IMG/VR virus record: IMGVR_UViG_3300034106_003220
Location: 1-28,977 of that record
DNA from: a virus
DNA: 28,977 nucleotides
Strand: one strand, 5' to 3'
Of the stretch, positions 24,401-28,977 are shown in pieces. Every line of letters begins with the position of its first letter. The stretch's first letter is position 1. The notes beneath the pieces were generated by a model. That model was not told where the DNA came from, made no database searches, and worked only from the letters and a program-made list of their open reading frames with translations. Made by a program: the position numbers and the translations under genes.

Positions 24401-25369
24401 AATCGAGACCCCGAGGATCTTGGCGACGGGGCCCGCGTACTTGAATGCCATGCCCATCTCGCTGGCGCTGGTCGCCGAAGCGTTGGCCCCCTGCACCAGG
24501 GCATCCACAACCCGGGTCGCGTCGCCGGCCTGAAGCCCGAAGATCTTGATTGATGCCGCCGTCACCTCAGCCATGCGGGAGTAGGCGGTTCCGGTGGCCT
24601 CCGCCCCCCGCACGATCGCCGCGAGCGCCTGGGTGGCCTGGGTGACGGTCATGCCGCCGCGGACTAGCTCTGTCGTCAGCTGGGCGACTTCCTGCTGGGT
24701 GCCGGCCGCCTCGATGCCGACCTTGTCGATGGCCTGCGCGAGCTTGTCGTAACCGCCTGACTCACCGCCGGCAGCAGCGGCTTTCCTGATCTCGGTGTCA
24801 AGGGCCGCGTAGCCGCCGACGAACTGCTGCAGCTTGGCGAAGGCAGCACCGAGGGCGCCCATCACGCTGTTGGTGAGGCTGAACGCGATGCCCTGGATCA
24901 CGCCATCGAGCAGGCGGAACTGATCAGCCGATTCGCCGGCCTTCTGCAGCTCTCGTTCCGTGTCGCGGACGGCGGCCTGCAGCTCCCTGAATCGCTGGCT
25001 GCCGATAGCGACCCGCTCCAGCTCGCCGCGGAGATCGCCCAGGCGGGCATTCAGCGCAACGATGCTGGAGGGATCAGCCTGCAGGGTGACCTTCTGGCGC
25101 TTGAGTTCGTTGATCCGCCGTCCGAGATCCTCGATGTCGCGCTGGGCTTTCTTGTACTCGCTGGAATCGACCGGCAGCTTGGCCTGAACCGCCTTCAGTG
25201 CTCGGATCTGGCTTGCCAGGACACCGATGTTCTTCTCTGCGTCAGTGATGCCGGCCCCCAACCCCCTCCCGATCGCCTCGCCGGCCCGCTGCGCCTCCCC
25301 TGGCAGACTGCGGAAACCCTTGAGAACTTCGCTGAAATCTGCGCCTGCTGTTACAACGAAGTCGCTCAT
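21488..25369 (-). CDS. Tail tape measure protein (TP901-like)
   Basis: The 1293-residue protein begins MSDFVVTAGADFSEVL, overlapping the previous gene as ATGA. It sets the tail length and is ejected with DNA. Residues about 45-145 are coiled coil. Residues about 215-480 match the TP901-type core (TELVRGGMTVTQATQALAAI, GVSIEELGVAVGLLANAGI, AEAGVTLRNGLSKL). Two hydrophobic segments follow at about 515-625 (ISLGLFTTATVAATAAYAIF; VVVLRFAVIAGAIAGIQYLL). The rest is long helical coiled coil. At about 0.15 nm per residue, typical of the family, the tail would be near 190 nm. The part near 23500-23780 is clearly more AT-rich, suggesting a swapped membrane section. Confidence 0.95.
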   Translation of the reverse strand: MSDFVVTAGADFSEVLKGFRSLPGEAQRAGEAIGRGLGAGITDAEKNIGVLASQIRALKAVQAKLPVDSSEYKKAQRDIEDLGRRINELKRQKVTLQADPSSIVALNARLGDLRGELERVAIGSQRFRELQAAVRDTERELQKAGESADQFRLLDGVIQGIAFSLTNSVMGALGAAFAKLQQFVGGYAALDTEIRKAAAAGGESGGYDKLAQAIDKVGIEAAGTQQEVAQLTTELVRGGMTVTQATQALAAIVRGAEATGTAYSRMAEVTAASIKIFGLQAGDATRVVDALVQGANASATSASEMGMAFKYAGPVAKILGVSIEELGVAVGLLANAGIPAAEAGVTLRNGLSKLASAAPQAGKGMGDLTGQAAAAARTMKALNLDIYNVDGTLKPMQETLLKLKAAFGQLDPATKIRMAANLFGGEDDGAKWLSLLGLTVEEIKTLSATMANTKGATDTARDAMQGFEMVTKQLGGTLDSLGNSVGKVGATALLPLLNLANAAVGAVAGLPDPIKYTAISLGLFTTATVAATAAYAIFKRALTYDMIQTAGREILEMSRIFTGVFTKAIVAAKIEWIIFSKAVQTEGMLSAIGGYAVGFGKLAASMAVVVLRFAVIAGAIAGIQYLLSGAGDATNDFAASQKALDEIVGQVEKSTKKAAAAISDQGKAARDTGPLILTWIRNSREELTMLRTSQEFEKMQGGFTKVQQSALAFYSSLRGSRFITDQQKTQAKEYIDQLQKIADIAKAQASTLRGRAVEADRSGDDRLASQLKILAKAADDEERGSRKAAAALKALTAETRAATAAAVDRLGPIRQTIQAEELLSSRLQNRIAISQSLVGLAKGLSDVEQSRYGVVRARLQFELSKLQEIGAGEDILKAKRDEVDRLDRAALSARYQNLLLQQSLEQRILEINQAKARLEGQKAVNTAQLDLLKAEAELAKETDQAKRASLQDVVDKQAQALTIAREQVALTASTQPIEAAISQLTAETARNNLQAEAAAKGFKIAANGTLEAISGMASGLSGVATYAKLTADEQDRYRRIAADAGLAIGQNSQGTLAVGRSQAEVNTAVAEMNALLDQSKVGFDDTARKASDAASPAAALAQAFTQTGDKAPALLQGAQGFAEYLAQAGGYANDIKGINLEGKFQSVSGSMSSAASSARDFYGYLQQAANLPGSRWTGGPVEAGETYRVNELGQEMLLAAGRLMPIDAPANSLWRAPSSGTVIPAGISARIQATGATIATGAAAPAGVAELALEVGKLRQEVGALARRDWSIHVQQRTGPTASQVMQQIQRLR

Positions 25370-25800
25370 TCAATCCCCTCCAGCACGACAGCGGGATTTG
25401 TCCAGCTGATCACCACCTGCTCAAGCACCCCCAGCCCCTCCCCTGGTGGGTCGGCCTGAAGCCCCATCGCGGTGGCGCCGGGTAGCAGGGCGATCACGCG
25501 CTGAGCCACGGTCTGCAGTTCGCCCAGGGCATCCCAGGCGATCACGTAGATCCGCCAGGTTGGGTTCAGCATCGTGTCCCCGCCCAGGGTGAGCTGTGGC
25601 GCCAGGCCCGGCATCCGGGTGATGGTGATCTCGATGCCGCCGGCCACGGTGCCAGGCGGGAGGTTCTCGTTGGCCGCGAGCACCGAGATCGCCGGCAGGC
25701 TGGACCCGCCAGGAGAGAGGTAGGTGCCAAGCTCGGCGCTGATCACCGGATCGGCGGCCAGTAGGTCGTAGATCTCCTGTGAACTGGTGGGCGTGGTCAT
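25366..25800 (-). CDS. Tail terminator / completion-like protein
   Basis: From ATG 25800 the product has 144 residues: MTTPTSSQEIYDLLAADP. The pattern is a helix, a strand LPAISVLAANENLP, then GIEITITRMPG and TWRIYVIAWDALGELQTVAQ with a helix QRVIALLPG, then strands to the end. This alpha/beta layout and size fit tail-terminator proteins, which cap the tail tube. It lies between tail tube and tape measure genes. An upstream TTG (25818) would add six residues. Confidence 0.6.
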   Translation of the reverse strand: MTTPTSSQEIYDLLAADPVISAELGTYLSPGGSSLPAISVLAANENLPPGTVAGGIEITITRMPGLAPQLTLGGDTMLNPTWRIYVIAWDALGELQTVAQRVIALLPGATAMGLQADPPGEGLGVLEQVVISWTNPAVVLEGIE

Positions 25801-25841
25801 GCTGGAGCTTTCCGGCAACCTGCCTCAACTGCTCACCGCTC

Positions 25842-26087
25842 ATGGGGTCCCGTCAGCTGCTGCCGCTTCACTGGCAGTTCCGGTATCGGCACGTTGAGGC
25901 GATGATCAACGCGGCGGGTCCCGGCGATCTGGAAAGCCTGCGACAGCTGGCGCTGCGGGTGCTGGAGATGGCGGAAGTCAACCAGGCTCAAGCTTTGCTG
26001 ATGGCCCGGCAGCAGCTCCCAAGGCAAAACGCCCCGGCATCCGAAGACGCCGAGGCGGTGAGTCGCACGTTGTGCGGCAATGATTAG
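25842..26087 (+). CDS. Reverse-oriented small helical protein, likely moron
   Basis: This 81-residue frame (ATG 25842 to TAG 26085-26087) runs opposite to the surrounding tail operon and fills the 283-base gap between the tail tube stop and the terminator gene's start, overlapping the former by 4 bases. It reads MGSRQLLPLHWQFRYRHV, then a natural helix DLESLRQLALRVLEMAEVNQ and a polar tail. The amino acid pattern is coding-like. No Shine-Dalgarno or promoter is obvious. It is probably an extra gene expressed on its own, perhaps in the prophage state. No family was recognised. Confidence 0.55.
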   Translation: MGSRQLLPLHWQFRYRHVEAMINAAGPGDLESLRQLALRVLEMAEVNQAQALLMARQQLPRQNAPASEDAEAVSRTLCGND

Positions 26088-26917
26088 CTGGTGAAGTCCA
26101 GCTCGTAGGGCCCGTAGACCTTGATCCCGCTGGAGAACTTCACCACCGAACCCACGGCGGGGTTCTCCTGGAAGTTGGTGAAGCGGCCATAGCCGTAGGT
26201 GGCCTCATCGAAGCCGCGCGGGCCGACGCGGGCCCACTTGATCATCAGGCCTTCGCTGACGCTGTCCTTGCTGGCGATGCGGAACAGGTGATAGGCGGCA
26301 TCGCGGTGATCCAGGTTGGCCTCAAGCGCCCACGACAGGCTCTTGCCCGTTGCGATGCTGATATCAAAGCCCTGCGCCTCATCGTCGTAGTCGCGCACCG
26401 ATTCCTCGGTTTCGGACTCGTTCGGCGCGGCATTGGTGAGGCCCAGGAACCGCACCGGTGCATCGGTGCCGTCCAGCGCCAGGAAGGAGCTCACCAGCTT
26501 GCCTTTGCTCACCGTGGCCTCGGCCTGGTTTGTTGCCGTGACGGCGAAGCTCAGCGTGAACGGTGCCGACGCGGTGACAGCTGTCACCGTGAAGTTGCCG
26601 TTGAGCTTCGTGAAGGGTGCCGGCATTTGGGCGACGCTCACCGATGCGCCAGCGGCGATCCCATGGGCGGCGCCAAAGGTCAGGGTGCCGACGTTGGAGG
26701 CGATAGCGGCCTTGGTGGGGGTTCTTGCGGTGCCGGTTGCGATCTTGAGCGTGGATCCAGTGCCGGTCTTAATCACCGTGGCGTCGTTGCTCAGCAACGT
26801 GGCGATGTCCATGAAATCGGACAGCTCACCGTTGAGAGTGCCGAAATCAATCGCCGTGGGTTTGATGATCTGGATGTAGAACTTGTAGCCGAATCCCCTG
26901 GTGTACTGCTTGGCCAT
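26084..26917 (-). CDS. Major tail tube protein with inserted beta domain
   Basis: The 277-residue protein starts MAKQYTRGFGYKFYIQII. The start and end (ALDGTDAPVRFLGLTNAAPNES, EESVRDYDDEAQGFDISIATG, KSLSWALEANLDHRDAAYHL) fit tail tube proteins with a strand-rich fold. Residues about 70-140 form a separate Ig-like or surface insert (IASNVGTLTFGAAHGIAAGASV, FTVTAVTASAPFTLSF). It sits between tail chaperones and the tail terminator, as usual. The insert may decorate the tail outside. Confidence 0.78.
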   Translation of the reverse strand: MAKQYTRGFGYKFYIQIIKPTAIDFGTLNGELSDFMDIATLLSNDATVIKTGTGSTLKIATGTARTPTKAAIASNVGTLTFGAAHGIAAGASVSVAQMPAPFTKLNGNFTVTAVTASAPFTLSFAVTATNQAEATVSKGKLVSSFLALDGTDAPVRFLGLTNAAPNESETEESVRDYDDEAQGFDISIATGKSLSWALEANLDHRDAAYHLFRIASKDSVSEGLMIKWARVGPRGFDEATYGYGRFTNFQENPAVGSVVKFSSGIKVYGPYELDFTS

Positions 26918-26957
26918 GTGCTGACGGAATGGTCAGCGCTAGTGATCCCGGATCGGT

Positions 26958-26977
26958 TAAGCCACAGCAGCGGCTTA
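26958..26977. other. Short hairpin before the tail tube gene
   Basis: TAAGCC (26958-26963) and GGCTTA (26972-26977) form a 6-bp stem with an 8-base loop in the 217-base gap upstream of the tail tube gene. There is no T-run. GTTAAGCC recurs at 27012-27019 in the same gap. Function is unknown. Confidence 0.3.
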
Positions 26978-27019
26978 GGAATCAGCCGGAAAGCTTGCAG
27001 CAACTGAGAGCGTTAAGCC

Positions 27020-27349
27020 GTGGCTGGGTGCTACCCAAAAGGCGTTTGCCACTGCCCCCAGAGCCGCAGCCGCCCGTTTCAGGCGCGGGTGTGGTTTCAG
27101 GGGCGGTATTGGAGCCTGGGCTATTTCCAGACGATCACAGAGGCGGAGCTGGAGGCGGCTCGGGTTCGTGCGGAGCGGGATGAGTGGAAAGCGATGCGGC
27201 TTCCGCCGCCCACACTGCTGCGGCTTCGGCAGCGGCAGGGACTGCCAGCCACGCCGCAGGCTCTGAATCCCCAGGCCAGCGAAACGCCCGCACCTGCCCC
27301 GCCGCCTCGTGTTCAGCGACCAGGAACCCCTGCCAGCCTTGCGGCGTAG
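27020..27349 (+). CDS. Small AP2-like domain protein in reverse orientation
   Basis: The 109-residue frame begins at GTG 27020, just after an in-frame stop, so it cannot extend further. Residues about 6-55 read YPKGVCHCPQSRSRPF followed by QARVWFQGRYWSLGYFQTIT and EAELEAARVRAERDEW. The 'W/Q ARV..G....LGYF.T..EAE.A' layout matches an AP2 DNA-binding domain, as found in many phage homing-endonuclease-like proteins. No HNH nuclease motif follows; the C-terminal half is Pro-rich, antisense to the chaperone gene, and probably degenerate. It looks like a remnant or small moron inside the tail operon. Confidence 0.5.
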   Translation: MAGCYPKGVCHCPQSRSRPFQARVWFQGRYWSLGYFQTITEAELEAARVRAERDEWKAMRLPPPTLLRLRQRQGLPATPQALNPQASETPAPAPPPRVQRPGTPASLAA

Positions 27350-28372
27350 CGCGAGGCGCCAGCAACACGGCATCGTCGGCGATCAAGGCCAGCTGCCGCG
27401 GCGGCGGCTGATCCCGACCGGCCCGCTCCAGCGGCTCATAGGCCACCAGGGCGAACGACGGCAGCAGATCGGCCTGAATCAGGGCCAGCATTGCGGCGCC
27501 AGCTTCCGCCGGGGGCCGCTCACCCTCCTGCGGCTGCCGGAACAGGCAGTAGTCGGCAAGCGGCGGGATGGTGGTCCCTTCGCGGGCGTGCATGGCCTCG
27601 AACCGCCGCGCCAGGGCAGCGATGGGGAGCTCAGCCCACTCCAGCTGTTGGGCTAGCCACGCTTCACCTTCCTCGATCGCGCGGTTGATGTAGTCGATCC
27701 CGAGCTCACCGAATCGTTCGGGGCTGAACTCGAGAGCATTGGGCCAGAGTCGCCGGCATCGCCAGAAGAGGCCGTCCCAGTCGGTGGGTTCAGCCCGCCA
27801 GCTCCCGGCCCGAGCTTTCCCAGGGTTTCGACCATCCCATCGACCATCTCCTCAGGCGTCTGCTCTGGCTGGTTGGCGGTGCGTTCATCCATGGCGAACG
27901 CCAGCACGGCGGTTTGCACGGGTTCCGGCAACCCGTCGGTGTCGTCGTCGGTCCAGGCCTCGCAACCCTCCAGGCGGGAGGTGATCAGGGCGGTGATCGT
28001 GCGTTGGCGCTGCAGCGCGTAGGCGTCCTGCAGCTTGCAGCTGAGATCAGCGATCAGGGCGGCGTGCTGGATCAGGGCCCGCTGCTCGATCGGCTCCAGC
28101 GGGATCGGGATCCCCATGCGGGTGCTGATGATGCGGATCGCGATCCGCTGCGCCTGGGTTTCCTCGATGCCTTCACCCAGCAGGGCATCAGCGAGGCGCG
28201 AGGATTCGCGGTACATCACCGCCTGGTACTCGTGCTCACGGATGTGCGCCAGCTCCCGGCCCTTGAGGCAGCCGAGCACGGGGAACACCAGGGTGCAGTC
28301 CTGGCCATCGACCGTGGCGGAGACGCTGCGGGTCCTGATCGTCGGGGCGACGACCCACGGGAGCTGGGGCAT
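27135..28372 (-). CDS. Tail assembly chaperone, -1 frameshift fusion (G-T-like)
   Basis: Two frames join here: 186 residues in the first frame, then a -1 slip at 27815-27821 and 226 further residues, giving about 412. The second part runs without a stop from 27815 to 27135 and contains natural sequence (DWDGLFWRCRRLWPNALEF, GIDYINRAIEEGEAWL, LPSFALVAYEPLERAGRD) upstream of the first ATG (27593). In lambda-like phages the fused product binds the tape measure while the short form is made in excess. The last 20 residues overlap the AP2-like gene and may have been altered by it. Confidence 0.85.
27653..28372 (-). CDS. Tail assembly chaperone, unshifted product (G-like)
   Basis: The 239-residue zero-frame product (MPQLPWVVAPTIRTRSV) is the main form, made when ribosomes do not slip. 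Residues about 20-60 (CTLVFPVLGCLKGREL) are strand-rich; residues about 70-165 are helical (ALIADLSCKLQDAYALQRQR). After the slip codons (185-186) the remaining 53 residues are Ser/Gly/Pro/Thr-rich and end in KVKRG, typical of a low-constraint tail past a frameshift. It acts with the fused form to coat the tape measure during tail assembly. The gene starts 35 bases after the upstream stop. Confidence 0.82.
   Translation of the reverse strand: MPQLPWVVAPTIRTRSVSATVDGQDCTLVFPVLGCLKGRELAHIREHEYQAVMYRESSRLADALLGEGIEETQAQRIAIRIISTRMGIPIPLEPIEQRALIQHAALIADLSCKLQDAYALQRQRTITALITSRLEGCEAWTDDDTDGLPEPVQTAVLAFAMDERTANQPEQTPEEMVDGMVETLGKLGPGAGGLNPPTGTASSGDAGDSGPMLSSSAPNDSVSSGSTTSTARSRKVKRG
27815..27821 (-). 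promoter_or_regulatory. -1 programmed ribosomal frameshift site GGGAAAG
   Basis: On the - strand the heptamer is read in frame as G GGA AAG, the X XXY YYZ type, at codons 185-186. It is identical to the slippery site of phage lambda's G/T genes. The -1 frame is open from 27851 to 27135. A possible 5-bp stem (AGCTC/GAGCT) begins at the heptamer's last bases; the stimulatory structure, if any, is unclear. Confidence 0.85.
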
Positions 28373-28407
28373 GGGTGAGCGGTGGGGAGCTGCGGGAGGT
28401 TTCCGGG

Positions 28408-28962
28408 TTAGCGGCGGCGGCGGCGGGAAGATCGCGTCCGCCTACCCCCGATGCGCGGATTTGCGCCATAGAAATTGCCTGCCCTATCAAGTGTTAAAAT
28501 TGACTTCTGCATTTTATTCAGCCGACTCCGCTCTGGCGAATTTTTCTTTTTTGGCCCCGAAGTGTCAATGGTTTTTAGTAAGTCTATCATTTCGTTGCGT
28601 ACAGTCGATCGCTTTTGCCATGCTCTATCCATTCTTGCTTTTAGCCGTTGAGCTTGTTTGGAAAACTGGCTTGGCGCCGTTCTCAACGTGGTTAACTGTT
28701 TAACAGCGACCCTATCAATACCTCCCGTTAAAAGGTTGCCCTGTCTGTTGATGATCCTTTTCCTGGTTAATACTTGCCTTGATGAGACTCCCAACCTCTC
28801 TATAAGTCTTAGTGTTCTTTCTCTGTGCCTAGATCTTGCTCGTTTTTTAATTACCGCAAACGACGCTTTTGACTTGGTTGGTACTGGCGTGGTTGCCAAC
28901 GTGTTCTGTCGTGCCGCTTGGCCGCCTGACTTCTTCCTCCCAACCCTCACCGCACCCGCCAT
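28408..28962 (-). CDS. Basic hypothetical phage protein, AT-richer gene (5' end may be open)
   Basis: From ATG 28962 the product has 184 residues, MAGAVRVGRKKSGGQAAR, strongly basic throughout and ending in five arginines. The frame has no stop before the window edge (28977), so the true start could be upstream. Residues about 95-135 look helical (FSKQAQRLKARMDRAW). The gene is clearly less GC-rich (about 47% in 28501-28560). It lies ahead of the tail chaperones, where head-tail joining or tail completion genes are normal. High charge suggests nucleic-acid contact. No family was recognised. Confidence 0.6.
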   Translation of the reverse strand: MAGAVRVGRKKSGGQAARQNTLATTPVPTKSKASFAVIKKRARSRHRERTLRLIERLGVSSRQVLTRKRIINRQGNLLTGGIDRVAVKQLTTLRTAPSQFSKQAQRLKARMDRAWQKRSTVRNEMIDLLKTIDTSGPKKKNSPERSRLNKMQKSILTLDRAGNFYGANPRIGGRRTRSSRRRRR

Positions 28963-28977
28963 CTTCGGCAGCTTGGC

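Noticed and set aside
25842-26087. NblA-like phycobilisome degradation protein
   Set aside because: The helix with EMAEVNQAQALL is loosely reminiscent of NblA, but the length, N-terminus and key pattern do not match well enough.
27135-27593. Stand-alone gene starting at ATG 27593
   Set aside because: Natural coding sequence continues about 74 codons upstream in the same frame to the slippery site, so this ATG is internal.

Overview
This window reads as roughly 29 kb of a temperate, siphovirus-like tailed phage (or an excised or episomal prophage) of a cyanobacterium, most likely in the Synechococcus/Cyanobium group. The host guess rests on the GC-rich sequence, the cyanobacterial look of the sliding-clamp tail at the left edge, and a dCTP deaminase of the type found in that group. 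It is an inference; no search was run.

Bases 1-5936 hold an early or accessory module on the + strand. It starts with the C-terminus of a DNA polymerase III beta clamp (1-170). A leader follows, with a consensus -35 box and a 10-bp palindrome just past the -10. Then come about a dozen small genes in which almost every stop overlaps the next start (ATGA, 1-nt or 8-nt overlaps): a membrane protein, a TolA-like coiled-coil protein, dCTP deaminase, a zinc-ribbon protein, an excisionase-like helix-turn-helix protein and several unknowns. This operon runs end to end, with no gap, into a tyrosine integrase on the - strand (5937-6938). The 306-bp stretch to the right of the integrase carries three tandem 10-bp repeats inside a 6-bp inverted repeat and is the likely attP region.

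Bases 7409-28962 are the late region, read right to left on the - strand. In order of transcription it encodes: a basic protein; a tail-assembly chaperone pair made by a -1 frameshift at GGGAAAG (27815-27821); the tail tube; a tail terminator or completion protein; a 1293-aa tape measure; a distal-tail-like protein; a tail hub with a repeat stalk and LamG-like end; two small structural proteins; an AT-rich unknown; a 48-aa protein; scaffold; major capsid; a decoration-like protein; a fibre adaptor; a collagen-like fibre; a beta-rich fibre; and a lysis cassette (XhlA-like, holin-like, and a lysozyme fused to an L,D-transpeptidase-like domain). Scaffold and capsid therefore lie after the tail genes, which is unusual. 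Terminase and portal are not seen and would lie beyond base 28977. Two small genes face the other way (+ strand) inside the tail operon at 25842-26087 and 27020-27349; they look like morons, and the second has an AP2-like N-terminus.

The most notable features are the frameshift, which restores a 412-aa chaperone from two apparent ORFs; the lysozyme/L,D-transpeptidase fusion; a possible three-way RNA junction just before the capsid start; the reverse-strand morons; the relocated head module; a tail-hub stalk of exact-length repeats; and a sliding clamp that may be phage-encoded. No CI-like repressor, tRNA, CRISPR array or insertion sequence was found.
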